Below are positions 16,635 to 25,990 of a stretch of DNA of 41,494 nt, in pieces. Both the position numbers and the translations under genes were made by a program. Origin of the DNA: Betaproteobacteria bacterium (GTDB lineage: Bacteria; Pseudomonadota; Gammaproteobacteria; Burkholderiales; SG8-39); the NCBI GenBank assembly GCA_005881575.1, contig VBCA01000001.1, positions 149,611-191,104 of the forward strand. Direction: 5' to 3'. The notes under the pieces were generated by a model. That model saw nothing but the letters and a program-made list of their open reading frames with translations. It did not search any database and had not been told where the DNA came from. How positions within the stretch are numbered: the first letter of the stretch is position 1; each line of letters begins with the position of its first letter.

Positions 16635-17150
16635 CTAGCCGCCAGGCCTCGGCGTGACGTGGCCGCACTTTCCGCAGGTCCGGCGCGACTCCTCCGAATA
16701 GAACTCCTCGTAGACGCGCGATACCGGGTCCTCGCGGTAGTCGGCGACGTGCCGCACCGCTTGGTACAGCTCGGCGCGGCACTTCTCGCAATACCAGAAA
16801 AAGCGGTCCCTCTCGTCTGCGCGGCGCTTGCGTTCCAGCACGAGCAGGAACGAGTCGGGCGAGAAGCGCGGCGAGTGCCGCACGCCGGCCGGGCAGTAGA
16901 TGATCTCGCCTTCTCGGACGAGCGCGACCTTCTCCGCGCCTTCGGGCGTGAGGTAGTGCAGGTTCATCTCGCCCTTGATCATGTACATGACTTCGTCGCT
17001 CGGATCCGCATGGAACTCGCTGCGGTGCGCTCGCCCGCGCGCGACGAAGGCGATGGTGTCGGGCGCCTGCCAGAGAATGCTCACCGGCTTGACGCTCTTC
17101 CTGATGCCCTCGGAAACCTCCGCGAGGCTGACGGCCTTGAGCCCTGTCAT
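16635..17150 (-). CDS. nbaC: 3-hydroxyanthranilate 3,4-dioxygenase
   Basis: 171 residues from the ATG at 17150 (a TTG at 17174 would add 8). Iron ligands of the cupin site are present: H47 and E53 in FHADPSDEVMYM, H92 in GVRHSPRFSPDSF. The rubredoxin-like second iron site of bacterial enzymes is also intact: C121/C124 (CEKC) and C159/C162 (CGKCGH). The LVLERKRRADERDRFFWYC block is diagnostic. The enzyme opens 3-hydroxyanthranilate to 2-amino-3-carboxymuconate semialdehyde, in tryptophan (kynurenine) or 2-nitrobenzoate breakdown. No other kynurenine-pathway gene is adjacent. The next enzyme, ACMS decarboxylase, has a family relative at 24941 in this window. Converges with the zinc-ribbon remnant. 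Confidence 0.93.
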   Translation of the reverse strand: MTGLKAVSLAEVSEGIRKSVKPVSILWQAPDTIAFVARGRAHRSEFHADPSDEVMYMIKGEMNLHYLTPEGAEKVALVREGEIIYCPAGVRHSPRFSPDSFLLVLERKRRADERDRFFWYCEKCRAELYQAVRHVADYREDPVSRVYEEFYSEESRRTCGKCGHVTPRPGG

Positions 17151-17255
17151 TTTGCGCTCATGTTCCCGTTTCAATCCGTTACGCTGTCACGCCGGAGATT
17201 GTAAGCGCAACAGGTAGGTAAACGGTAAGATCGCAACACCGTTGGTTCTTGGCAA

Positions 17256-17965
17256 ATGAAAACAGCGAACGCGGGTGCGACCCTCGCTAGCGTCGTCTTT
17301 CTGAAAATCCAGGAGTTCGCCCGAAGGCCGGTCCAGGAACAGGCGCGCCTGAAGGCGCAGCTCGAGGCCGTGGTGGCGGTGACCACCGCGGAGCTCGCGC
17401 CCGCGAGCCGCATCGTGCTCGACGCGGCGGACGGAGCCGCCATCGTGGTCCTCGGTGATCCCAAGGGGGCCTTGCGCCTGGCCGAGCGCGCGCTCGCCGC
17501 AACGGCGGCCGGGCTCCCCCTGTGCGTCGGGGTCAATCACGGTGCGGTGCAGTTGGCGCCGGGAGGCCGGGACGAGGACGGGATGATCGGCGACGGCATC
17601 GCGGTGGCGGCGAGCGTTGCCGAGTTTGCTTCGCCCTCGCGCCTGCTGATGTCGCGGTCCTTCCGCGACGCCATGGCCGATGCCTCGCCGGGGCTCGAAT
17701 CCGGCGTTTTCCCGGCGGGGGTCTTTACCGACGCCGGGCTTCGGACCCACGAGCTGTTCAGCCCGGACGGGCGGGTGGCCGAGCGCAGGCGCACACGCTT
17801 CCTCGCGCTCAGCGTCACGGCCGTGATCGGGCTCGTCGGAGCCGGCGTCGCGGCACGGGTGTCGGCCGAGGGCCACCAGAAGTTCGTGGACGGCGTTGTC
17901 GTCAAGATCCGGCAAACGATCGCGCAAGGCGAGAAGGTCCTCGGCGACGTGATCGAAATAGTCCG

Positions 17966-17984
<19 letters not shown>
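17256..17984 (+). CDS. Degenerate class III adenylate/guanylate cyclase-domain protein with C-terminal membrane anchor
   Basis: 242 residues. Residues about 12-165 follow the class III cyclase fold: ASVVFLKIQEF (normal F-D-I-x-G-F), IVLDAADGAAIVV (normal K-x-x-G-D-G), ALAATAAGLPLCVGVNHGAVQL, MIGDGIAVAASVAEFASPSRLLMS (normal G-D-x-V-N-x-A-A-R). The first metal aspartate is replaced by lysine, and the transition-state asparagine and arginine by alanine and serine, so catalysis is unlikely. A single helix (about 181-201, FLALSVTAVIGLVGAGVAA) anchors it, with a short tail beyond. It overlaps the following kinase gene by 19 bp, so the two are coupled. The domain probably senses a nucleotide or serves as a partner or substrate of the kinase; that is inference. 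Confidence 0.75.
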
Positions 17985-19123
<1,139 letters not shown>

Positions 19124-19139
19124 TCACGCTCGCGCGTCC

Positions 19140-20108
19140 CTATTGCGCCTTGATGCCCGCCGCTTTCACCAGCGTGGCATTGGCGGCGATCTCCTGGCGC
19201 AGATAAGCGTTGAACCGCTCGGGGTTGTAGTCCATCGGCTCGGCGCCGAGGCGCGCCATCTTCTCGCGCACGTCAGCCGCGCGCAGCGCCTTGGTCGTTT
19301 CCCCGTAGAGACGGTCGACGACCTCGCGCGGCGTCTTGGCCGGCGCAAACATGCCGACCCAGAAGTTGTAGTCGGAGTCGGGAACGCCGGCCTCGAGCGT
19401 CGTGGGAAGCTCGGGGAGCGCGAGCGAGCGCCTCGTGCTCCCCACTGCGAGAGCGACGAGCTTGCCGTCCTTCAGGAGCGGCAGCACTGCGTTGACGGGG
19501 CAGAAATAGAAATCGACGCGGCCGGTGACGATCTCGGTCAGCGCTTCCGGCGAGCCCTTGAAAGGGATGTTGACGGTCTCGATGCCGGCGCCGAGACGAA
19601 AGCGCTCGGCGTTCAGATGCGTCGCGCTGCCGATGCCGACCGAGGCGGAATTGAGCGAGCCGGGCTTCGCCTTCGCCGCGGCGACGAGCTCTTTCACCGA
19701 CCGGATGCCTTTCGAAGGCGCCATTACGAGCACGTTGGGCAGCAAGGCAAGGGGCACGACGCCGGTGAGGTCGCGAAGCGTGTCGTACGGCAGGTCCTTG
19801 TACGTGGACGGCGTGACCGTATACGAGGAGGAATGCACGAAAAGCGTGTAGCCGTCGGGCCCGGACTTCGCCACCAGCGCCGCGCCTATCGTGCCGCCCG
19901 CGCCGGGGCGGTTCTCGATGACGATGGGCTGCCGGAGCTGGGGCGAGAGCCTTTCGGTCACCGTGCGCGCGATGATGTCGGTGCCGCTCCCCGGGGTGAA
20001 CGGGACGATGATCCTGATCGGTTTCGCCGGCCACGCCTGCGCTTGCGCGCCGACATGCGGGGCGCAAAGCGCCAGCACGGCGATCGATCTAGCTAGCTTT
20101 CCAGACAC
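19140..20108 (-). CDS. Bug/TctC-family tripartite tricarboxylate transporter receptor
   Basis: 322 residues from a GTG at 20108 preceded by GGGAGG at 5-nt spacing; the longer frame upstream adds an unlikely charged leader. The signal peptide is LARSIAVLALCAPHVGAQAQA, then WPAKPIRIIVPFTPGSGTDI, the standard first beta-strand and ligand loop, and IENRPGAGGTIGA, the second ligand loop. These periplasmic receptors bind carboxylates, dicarboxylates or aromatic acids for TTT transporters. The TctA/TctB membrane subunits are not nearby, as is common for orphan Bug proteins. The gene is 16 bp from the converging kinase gene and the ligand is unknown. Confidence 0.9.
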   Translation of the reverse strand: MSGKLARSIAVLALCAPHVGAQAQAWPAKPIRIIVPFTPGSGTDIIARTVTERLSPQLRQPIVIENRPGAGGTIGAALVAKSGPDGYTLFVHSSSYTVTPSTYKDLPYDTLRDLTGVVPLALLPNVLVMAPSKGIRSVKELVAAAKAKPGSLNSASVGIGSATHLNAERFRLGAGIETVNIPFKGSPEALTEIVTGRVDFYFCPVNAVLPLLKDGKLVALAVGSTRRSLALPELPTTLEAGVPDSDYNFWVGMFAPAKTPREVVDRLYGETTKALRAADVREKMARLGAEPMDYNPERFNAYLRQEIAANATLVKAAGIKAQ

Positions 20109-20189
20109 TCTTGCCTCCCGGGCGGGTTGCCGCGCGGCCGCTCGGCCACGCGGTGTCAGACTGCATTTCAAAATTATCAGAGCGCATCT

Positions 20190-20459
20190 CTACTTGATGT
20201 CTTCGAGTTTGACGCCTCGGCTCGCACGGAAGCTTGCGCGAGCCTGCTCGACGCGCTGTAAAAACCGTGGGTCGTGTTCAAGTCGGTAGTCGAACCAGTC
20301 GTCCTCCGACTTGAACCCGATTAGTACGCCGGCTGGTTTGCCGTGGCGTGTGATGACGACATCCTGTGTCTCGGCTTCCCGAAGAAAGCGAGACAAGTCA
20401 TCCTTGACCTCGGAAAGAGGCACTTCCTTCACTTTGGACTTCCGAACCGCGCGAGCCAT
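20190..20459 (-). CDS. Phd/YefM-family antitoxin
   Basis: 89 residues. The N-terminal half, VPLSEVKDDLSRFLREAETQDVVITRHGKPAGVLIGF, is the classic Phd/YefM DNA-binding dimer fold; the rest (DWFDYRLEHDPRFLQRVEQARASFRASRG) is the flexible toxin-binding tail. It overlaps the upstream RelE/ParE-type toxin gene by 31 bp, so translation is coupled and the toxin is made first, the reverse of the common order. It should neutralise the toxin and repress the shared promoter through the palindrome at 20725-20741. Confidence 0.88.
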   Translation of the reverse strand: MARAVRKSKVKEVPLSEVKDDLSRFLREAETQDVVITRHGKPAGVLIGFKSEDDWFDYRLEHDPRFLQRVEQARASFRASRGVKLEDIK

Positions 20460-20722
20460 GACTCAGCCTCCGGTTTGGGCACGATCGCCAGTACCTCGAC
20501 GGTCGAACCCGAAACATCGTAGAACACACGGACTTCCTCGACGCGTAGCCTGTATTGCGGTCGCGCAATGCCGCGCAATCGCTTGATCCGGCTACGGCTA
20601 GTCTTGGTTGGTTCGTGCCTCAAATGGGTTTCGAGGGCTTCCTTCACCGCCGTCCGTTCGCCGGCCTTCAATCTACGCAGGTCTTCGACAGCCTCGGGGG
20701 CCAGAAGTATCTCGAACCGCAT
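20429..20722 (-). CDS. RelE/ParE-superfamily toxin
   Basis: 97 residues from the ATG at 20722; a GTG at 20761 would lengthen it and read through the promoter palindrome. MRFEILLAPEAVEDLRRLKAGERTAVKEAL is the N-terminal helical hairpin of the family, and RIKRLRGIARPQYRLRVEEVRVFYDV and EVLAIVPK form the sheet. The RelE-like basic residues (R in YRLRV, K/R in RIKRL) fit an mRNA interferase, but ParE-type gyrase poisons share this fold. No Shine-Dalgarno is seen before the ATG, which is only 2 bp from the promoter palindrome. Confidence 0.85.
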   Translation of the reverse strand: MRFEILLAPEAVEDLRRLKAGERTAVKEALETHLRHEPTKTSRSRIKRLRGIARPQYRLRVEEVRVFYDVSGSTVEVLAIVPKPEAESWLARFGSPK

Positions 20723-20724
20723 TC

Positions 20725-20741
20725 TGGCTATATTATAGCCA
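20725..20741 (-). promoter_or_regulatory. Operator palindrome overlapping the toxin-antitoxin promoter -10
   Basis: The perfect 17-bp inverted repeat TGGCTATATTATAGCCA (8-bp arms, one centre base) lies 2 bp before the toxin ATG. On the minus strand it contains an exact TATAAT. A protein bound there would block the promoter, the usual autoregulation of a toxin-antitoxin operon. No good -35 is visible. A start about 7 nt downstream of TATAAT would fall next to the ATG, so the transcript may be leaderless. Confidence 0.65.
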
Positions 20742-20767
20742 GATTTCTCGTTGTTGGACACCGCGCT

Positions 20768-20935
20768 CTAACGTGGAGCCCACGCGACGTCCTCAACAAT
20801 CAGCTCTGCGGTCTTGACGCGCCTCCCGGTCGCTCGGTCGTATCGATAGCGGACGCAGACCAGCGACTCGCCATAACGTGCGAGCAGCTTTTTCGTGCCT
20901 GACATCCCCGGACGCAGCGTCAGCCTGATTTCCAT
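20768..20935 (-). CDS. Small conserved hypothetical protein
   Basis: 55 residues from the ATG at 20935 (MEIRLTLRPGMSGTKKLLARYGESLVCVRYRYDRATGRRVKTAELIVEDVAW). The sequence is like a short protein I believe recurs in Burkholderiales, basic and probably an all-beta OB- or SH3-like fold, with no assigned function. No signal peptide or membrane helix. It is upstream of the toxin-antitoxin pair on the same strand; its stop lies 45 bp before the toxin start. It has no evident role in the pair. Confidence 0.6.
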   Translation of the reverse strand: MEIRLTLRPGMSGTKKLLARYGESLVCVRYRYDRATGRRVKTAELIVEDVAWAPR

Positions 20936-21038
20936 CGGACCCCTCGGCCTCTGAACGCGCAAGGCGGAGAGCCGTGCACAGGGCGCGGGGCCGACGGGTT
21001 CTTGCTTTATCATACGGCCTCACTCCGGGGATCGCACC

Positions 21039-21914
21039 TTGAAGGCCGCTCCGTTCGAATACGCCCGCGCCGCTTCGCTTTCCGAGGTTTGCGCGTTGCT
21101 CGCGACGCACGGCGACGGCGCGAAGCTCCTCGCCGGCGGCCAGAGCCTTGTGCCGATGATGGCGATGCGGCTCGTGCGCCCGGCGTGGCTGGTCGATATC
21201 AACGAAATCGCCGAGCTGAAATTCATCGCAGTCGAAAAGGACATGGCGCGCACCGGCGCTTGCACACGCCAGGGCGCGGTCGAGCGCGACCACGCGCTCG
21301 CCGCGCGCGTGCCGCTGCTTCGCCAGGCGCTCGCGTGGGTGGGTCACGTTCAAACGCGAAATCGCGGCACGATCGGCGGCAGTCTCGCGCACGCCGATCC
21401 TTGCGCCGAGCTGCCGCTTGTCGCGCAGGTGCTGGGGGCGCGCATGCTGCTGCGCTCGGGCACCGGCGCGCGCACGCTCGAAGCCGAAAAGTTCTTCGCC
21501 GGGCCGATGGCGACGAACGTTCGGCCCGGCGAGTGCCTCGAGGAAATCCATTGGCCGGCATGGTCCTGGCGGCACACGGGTTCCGCTTTCACCGAAATCT
21601 CCGTGCGCCACGGCGACTTCGCGATGGTCGCCGCCGCGGCGCAGGTCGCGATCGACGGCGACGGACGCTGCGTGCGCGCGGCGTTCGGGCTGGGCGGAGT
21701 CGGAGGAACGCCGCTCGCGTTCCCGAAGATAGCGGGGCGCCTGGTCGGCACGCGTCTCGACGACGCGGCCGTGAACGACGCAGCGCACGCCGCAGCAACC
21801 GAAACGCAGCCCGGCAGCGACCTCCACGCGAGCGCCGAATATCGCCGGCACCTCGCCGGCGTGCTCGCGGCCCGGGCGCTGCGCGAAGCGCGCGAGAGAG
21901 CGAGAAGCCTGTGA
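21039..21914 (+). CDS. Molybdenum hydroxylase, FAD-binding medium subunit (CoxM/CutM type)
   Basis: 291 residues starting at a TTG at 21039 (no in-frame ATG fits). The FAD-binding motif AGGQSLVPMMAMRL (residues about 32-45) and the second motif TRNRGTIGGSLAHADPCAELP are both typical of the medium subunit of xanthine oxidase-family enzymes. It passes electrons from the iron-sulfur subunit to FAD and then to an acceptor. It is the first gene of the operon with the iron-sulfur and molybdenum subunits; the TGA overlaps the next GTG by 4 bp. The FAD subunit coming first matches the CoxMSL order of carbon monoxide dehydrogenase-like and many aromatic hydroxylases. Confidence 0.92.
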   Translation: MKAAPFEYARAASLSEVCALLATHGDGAKLLAGGQSLVPMMAMRLVRPAWLVDINEIAELKFIAVEKDMARTGACTRQGAVERDHALAARVPLLRQALAWVGHVQTRNRGTIGGSLAHADPCAELPLVAQVLGARMLLRSGTGARTLEAEKFFAGPMATNVRPGECLEEIHWPAWSWRHTGSAFTEISVRHGDFAMVAAAAQVAIDGDGRCVRAAFGLGGVGGTPLAFPKIAGRLVGTRLDDAAVNDAAHAAATETQPGSDLHASAEYRRHLAGVLAARALREARERARSL

Positions 21915-22402
21915 GCGAGACGCTTCACGCCGTCTCCGTCGAGGTCAACGGCAAGCCGCGATCGGCCCAGGTGCCGGCGCGGCTGTCGTTGGTCGACTGG
22001 TTGCGCGACGACCTGCTCCTCACCGGCACGCACGTCGGCTGCGAGCACGGCATCTGCGGCGCGTGCTCGGTGATGCTCGACGGGGAACCCGTAAGGGCCT
22101 GCCTCATGTACGCGGTGCAGGCGCACGGCCACCGCGTCACCACCGTCGAGGGTCTCGCGAAACCCGACGGCTCGATGAGCGTTCTGCAGGACAGCTTCTG
22201 CGAGGCGCACGGCCTGCAGTGCGGCTACTGCACGCCGGGAATGCTCATCGCCGCGCAGGGACTGCTGAACACGAATCCGGATCCGACCGAGGCGCAGATC
22301 CGCGATGCGATCGGCGGGAACTTGTGCCGCTGCACCGGCTACCAGCAGATCGTCGAGGCGGTGCAGCTTGCCGCCGAGCGCACGGCGAAGGAAGCGAAAT
22401 GA
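21911..22402 (+). CDS. Molybdenum hydroxylase, 2Fe-2S small subunit (CoxS type)
   Basis: 163 residues from a GTG at 21911 that overlaps the previous stop. The eight cysteines of the two [2Fe-2S] clusters are all recognisable: GCEHGICGACSVMLDGEPVRAC for the plant-type cluster, and LQCGYCTPGMLI with NLCRCTGYQQI for the second. It carries electrons from the molybdopterin site to the FAD subunit. It ends 148 bp before the large subunit, an unusually wide gap in this operon that is almost filled by an inverted-repeat element. Confidence 0.95.
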   Translation: MSETLHAVSVEVNGKPRSAQVPARLSLVDWLRDDLLLTGTHVGCEHGICGACSVMLDGEPVRACLMYAVQAHGHRVTTVEGLAKPDGSMSVLQDSFCEAHGLQCGYCTPGMLIAAQGLLNTNPDPTEAQIRDAIGGNLCRCTGYQQIVEAVQLAAERTAKEAK

Positions 22403-22428
22403 ACACCATCGATGCATACCCGCCATCC

Positions 22429-22537
22429 TTCCCCTCCTCTTTGAGGAGGGGTGCCGCCGCAGGCGGCGGGGTGGTCGGGCACTCTGGTCAAACCACCCCG
22501 GCGCTTCGCGCCACCCCTCCTTATCCAAGGAGGGGAA
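22429..22537. repeat. 109-bp inverted-repeat element with nested hairpins
   Basis: The left arm (22429-22476) and the reverse complement of the right arm (about 22491-22537) align over nearly 48 bp. Each arm itself holds two stem-loops: a CCCCTCCT...AGGAGGGG stem, and a GC stem (GCCGCC-GCA-GGCGGC on the left, GGCGC-TTC-GCGCC on the right). The whole could form a cruciform or a branched RNA structure between the small and large hydroxylase subunit genes. The style is that of a REP/MITE-like non-autonomous repeat. An AAGGAGGGG in the right arm is 15 nt before the large-subunit ATG. Confidence 0.75.
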
Positions 22538-22550
22538 AACACCGCGCGCC

Positions 22551-24944
22551 ATGACGAGCTTCCGTTACATCGGCACGAAGCGCCGCGCGAAGGAGCATCC
22601 GCGTTTCGTCTCCGGCCGCGGCCGCTTTGTCGCCGACATCGCGCTTCCCGGGATGAAGCACGTGGCGCTCGTCGCGTCGCCCCACGCAGCCGCGCGCATC
22701 GTTTCGATCAAGACCGACGCGGCGCGCGCCGCGCCGGGCGTGCTCTACGTACTGACCGGGGAGGAATTCTGCGCGAACACCGATTCGCTTGCGATCGGGG
22801 TGGACGCGCCCAAGGTGACGCGTTTCGCGCTCGCGCGGGGCGTGGTGCGCTATGCCGGCGAATGGGTGGCGGCGGTCGTCGCCGATTCGCGCGCGCTCGC
22901 CGAGGACGCGGCGGAGCGGGTCGAGGTCGAATACGAGCCGCTGCCGCACGTGATCGATCCCGAGGCGGCGCTCGCGCCGGGAGCGCCGCTCGTGCACCCA
23001 GCGCACGGCTCGAACCTGCTCTACCACCGCAAGTTCGTCTGGGGACCGGTGGAGGAGGCGTTCGCAAGCGCCGAGCACAGGATCGCCTTCCGCGCGGTCT
23101 GGGGCCGCAGCGCCACCGTGCCGATCGAGACCTTCGGCGTCGCGGCGCAGTGGGACGCGGGCACCGGCATCCTCGATATCTGGGCCTCGATCCAGATGCC
23201 GAAGTTTCCCGACCAGGCGGCGCGCGCGCTGCGCCTGCCCGGCAACGCGGTGCGCGTGCACTACGACGTCGACGTGGGCGGCAGCTACGGCGTGAAGCGC
23301 GGAATCAAGCACACCGTGCTCGTCGGCTATCTCGCGAAAAAACTGGGCGTTGCGGTGCGCCTGATCGAAGATCGCCTCGAGAACCTGCGCGGCGGGGACA
23401 TGCAGGGGCCGGACCGTTTCTTCGACATGCAGGTGGCGTTCGGCGCGGACGGCGTGATACGCGCGATGAAAATCCGCGCGGTGGACGACGTCGGCGCCTA
23501 CGCGGGGCGCTCGCCTTTCCAGCTCGGCAAGCCCGTCACCGCGATCTGCGGGCCCTACGCGATCGGCGCAATCGAGTACGAGCCGATCTCGGTCATGACC
23601 AACAAGACGCCCCAAGAGGCGGTGCGCGGCTTCGGCCAGTCGCCGACCAATTTCGCGATCGAGCGGGCGATCGACCGCGCCGCGCGCCATCTCGGCATGG
23701 ATCAGGTCGAGCTGCGCAAGAGGAATTTCATCCGCAAGGACCAGTTCCCCTACACCATCCCGAGCGGCTCCACCTACGACTCGGGCGATTACCACGGGGT
23801 GCTCGACGAGACCTTGGCGGCGATCGACTACGGCTCGCTCGTGCGCGCGCGGGACGAGGCGCGGCGCTCGGGGCGCCTCGCCGGAATCGGCATCTCGAGC
23901 TGCCTGGAACCCTCCGGCGGCAACTCGGCGTTCGAAGTGCTGATGAACCCGAAGAACGAGAACACCACCTGGATGGACTCGTGCCTGGTGCGCGTCGATC
24001 TCTCGGGCGCGATCACCGGCGTCATCGGCAACTCGAGCGCAGGGCAAGGGCACGAGTCGCTGGTATCGACCGTGCTGGGAGAAATCCTCGAGCGCGATCC
24101 CGAAACGATCCGCGTGGTTCGAGCCGATTCTCTCACCGCGCTTCCCTCCAACAGCCCGGTCGGCAGCCGCATGGCGATCATGCTGGGCGGGGCGGCGGCA
24201 GGTGCCGCGAAAACGATCAAGGAGACGCTCATCGCGATCGCCGCGCACAACTTCGAGTGTTCGCCCGAGGACCTCGAATACCGCGACGGAAGCGTCAACG
24301 TGAAAGGCGCCCCCTCGAAGGAATTTTCGTGGGACCAGCTGGTCGAGATCGCGCACCGGAAATTCCACAAGTTGCCGCCGGGCATCGAGCCAGGACTGCA
24401 GGCGAAGTTCGTGTGGGAAGTGCCGACCGGCGGCGCGTTGCCGACTCCCGAGGGCCGTATACAGATCTATCCCTGTTACGCCTTCGAGGCGCACGTGGTC
24501 CTCGTCGAAATCGATCCGGATACCTGCAAGCCCGCGATCCGGAAATACTTGTGCGGCCACGACTGCGGCGTGATGATCAACCCGGACATCGTGCACGGCA
24601 TGACTTACGGCGGAATAGCGCACGGCCTCGGCGCGGCGCTCTACGAGAAGTTCGCCTACACCGAGGACGGGCAGCTCGCGAGCGGCACCTTCATGGACTA
24701 CCTGATCCCAAGCGCGATGGAAGTGCCGGCGATGGCGATCGTCGACCACTGCACGCCTTCGCCGCTCACCACCTTCGGCCAGAAGGGTTCGGGCGAGGCC
24801 GGCTACCTCGGCGCGCCTGCTGCGATCGCGAACGCCGTCAACGACGCGCTCGCTCCCCTCGGCGCTTCGATCGACACGCTGCCGATGTCGCATCTCGCGA
24901 TCTGGAACGCGATCGGTGCGCGCAAGGGAGCGGCCTCGACATGA
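22551..24944 (+). CDS. Molybdenum hydroxylase, large (molybdopterin-binding) subunit
   Basis: 797 residues from the ATG at 22551. It has the N-terminal Ald_Xan_dh hammerhead region (FVSGRGRFVADIALPGMKHVA) and then the molybdopterin-binding domains (VGGSYGVKRG, AVRGFGQSPTNFAIE, GNSSAGQGHESL, GSRMAI). The base-catalyst glutamate is in KGSGEAGYLGAPAAIANAVNDAL. The CO-dehydrogenase active-site loop (AYxCSFR) is absent: the equivalent region reads AVRGFGQSP, so this is a hydroxylase of an organic ring or aldehyde, not a CO oxidiser. The physiological substrate is unknown; context points to an aromatic or heteroaromatic acid. It overlaps the following decarboxylase gene by 4 bp. Confidence 0.92.
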   Translation: MTSFRYIGTKRRAKEHPRFVSGRGRFVADIALPGMKHVALVASPHAAARIVSIKTDAARAAPGVLYVLTGEEFCANTDSLAIGVDAPKVTRFALARGVVRYAGEWVAAVVADSRALAEDAAERVEVEYEPLPHVIDPEAALAPGAPLVHPAHGSNLLYHRKFVWGPVEEAFASAEHRIAFRAVWGRSATVPIETFGVAAQWDAGTGILDIWASIQMPKFPDQAARALRLPGNAVRVHYDVDVGGSYGVKRGIKHTVLVGYLAKKLGVAVRLIEDRLENLRGGDMQGPDRFFDMQVAFGADGVIRAMKIRAVDDVGAYAGRSPFQLGKPVTAICGPYAIGAIEYEPISVMTNKTPQEAVRGFGQSPTNFAIERAIDRAARHLGMDQVELRKRNFIRKDQFPYTIPSGSTYDSGDYHGVLDETLAAIDYGSLVRARDEARRSGRLAGIGISSCLEPSGGNSAFEVLMNPKNENTTWMDSCLVRVDLSGAITGVIGNSSAGQGHESLVSTVLGEILERDPETIRVVRADSLTALPSNSPVGSRMAIMLGGAAAGAAKTIKETLIAIAAHNFECSPEDLEYRDGSVNVKGAPSKEFSWDQLVEIAHRKFHKLPPGIEPGLQAKFVWEVPTGGALPTPEGRIQIYPCYAFEAHVVLVEIDPDTCKPAIRKYLCGHDCGVMINPDIVHGMTYGGIAHGLGAALYEKFAYTEDGQLASGTFMDYLIPSAMEVPAMAIVDHCTPSPLTTFGQKGSGEAGYLGAPAAIANAVNDALAPLGASIDTLPMSHLAIWNAIGARKGAAST

Positions 24945-25951
24945 AGGACATCGTCATCGACGTTCACGCCCACTTCATCCCGAAGCTGCTCACCGAGCGG
25001 TTCGACGCGAGCGCCGCGAAATTTCCCGGAGTCAAGCTGTTGCGCGACGGCAAGAGAACCCGCATGCAGTTCCCTGGCGGGGAGCCCACGCGGCCGATCG
25101 CGCCCAAGCTATCCGATCTTGCCGACCGGCGCGCCTGGATGGACGGGAACGGCATCGACCACCAGCTCGTCGGCGGGTGGCTGGACAGCTTCGGCTACGA
25201 GCTGCCTTCGGGCGAAGGCCTCGCCTGGAGCCGCTTCTACAACGACTGCCTGCAGGAGGCACTGCGCGAGGAAACGCGCTTCACGCCGCTCGCCACCGTG
25301 CCGCTGCAGCACGGCGGGCTCGCCGCAGAGGTTCTGTCCGAGGCGCTCGACCGGGGTTTCGGCGGTGTGATGATCGGAACGCTTCCCAAGGGCAATTCCG
25401 GCAATCTCGACGATCCTTCGCTCGATCCGTTCTGGCAGGCAGCCTCGGACCTCGGCGCCGCGGTGTTCCTTCACCCGATGTTCCTGTGCGGCGAGCCGCG
25501 GCTTGCGGACTACGATCTGGTGAACGCGATCGGCCGGCTCGCCGACACCTCGATCGCCGCGTCGCGGCTGCTCTTCTCCGGGCACCTCCTGAAATTCCCG
25601 GGCATGAAATTCGTGCTCTCGCACGGCGGCGCCGCCCTGCCCTACGCGCTCGGGCGCCTCGCGCGCAACCACGCCAATTCGCAGGGCAAATACGCCGACC
25701 CGCGCAAGGGCTTCGAGGCGATGTACTTCGATTCCTGCGTGTTCGATGCGGATTCACTCGAATACCTGGTGAAGAAGGCGGGAGCGGAAAAAATAATGCT
25801 GGGGTCCGACCAACCCTTCCCCATCGGGGACCCCGAGCCGAGGAAAGTCGTCGAAGGCGCAACCTTAAACGAGGCGCTGAAGGAGAGAATCCTCGGTGAA
25901 ACCGCGCAGGGCGTGTTCCGCGTGCGGCCGGATTGCTGGTGCCCGCGGTGA
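24941..25951 (+). CDS. ACMSD-type amidohydrolase-2 family decarboxylase
   Basis: 336 residues from the ATG at 24941 (ATGA overlap with the large-subunit stop). Metal and catalytic residues: H9 and H11 (DVHAHF), H178 (FLHPMF), H228 (LSHGGAALPYALGR) and D290 (GSDQPFPIGDPEP). The H-x-H start, the KLLRDGK segment near residue 33 and the GSDQPFPIGDPEP ending resemble 2-amino-3-carboxymuconate 6-semialdehyde decarboxylase. The role here is probably decarboxylation of a ring or ring-opened acid made by the hydroxylase in the same operon. It could also complete the step after the 3-hydroxyanthranilate dioxygenase at 16635, although the operon placement favours the hydroxylase pathway. The family also contains hydrolases. 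Confidence 0.82.
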   Translation: MKDIVIDVHAHFIPKLLTERFDASAAKFPGVKLLRDGKRTRMQFPGGEPTRPIAPKLSDLADRRAWMDGNGIDHQLVGGWLDSFGYELPSGEGLAWSRFYNDCLQEALREETRFTPLATVPLQHGGLAAEVLSEALDRGFGGVMIGTLPKGNSGNLDDPSLDPFWQAASDLGAAVFLHPMFLCGEPRLADYDLVNAIGRLADTSIAASRLLFSGHLLKFPGMKFVLSHGGAALPYALGRLARNHANSQGKYADPRKGFEAMYFDSCVFDADSLEYLVKKAGAEKIMLGSDQPFPIGDPEPRKVVEGATLNEALKERILGETAQGVFRVRPDCWCPR

Positions 25952-25990
25952 GGCGACTCAGGCCCGGCGATCCGGGACGGCTTTGACTCT

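Noticed and set aside
21039-24944. Aerobic carbon monoxide dehydrogenase
   Set aside because: Gene order is the same, but the AYxCSFR active-site loop of CoxL is absent.
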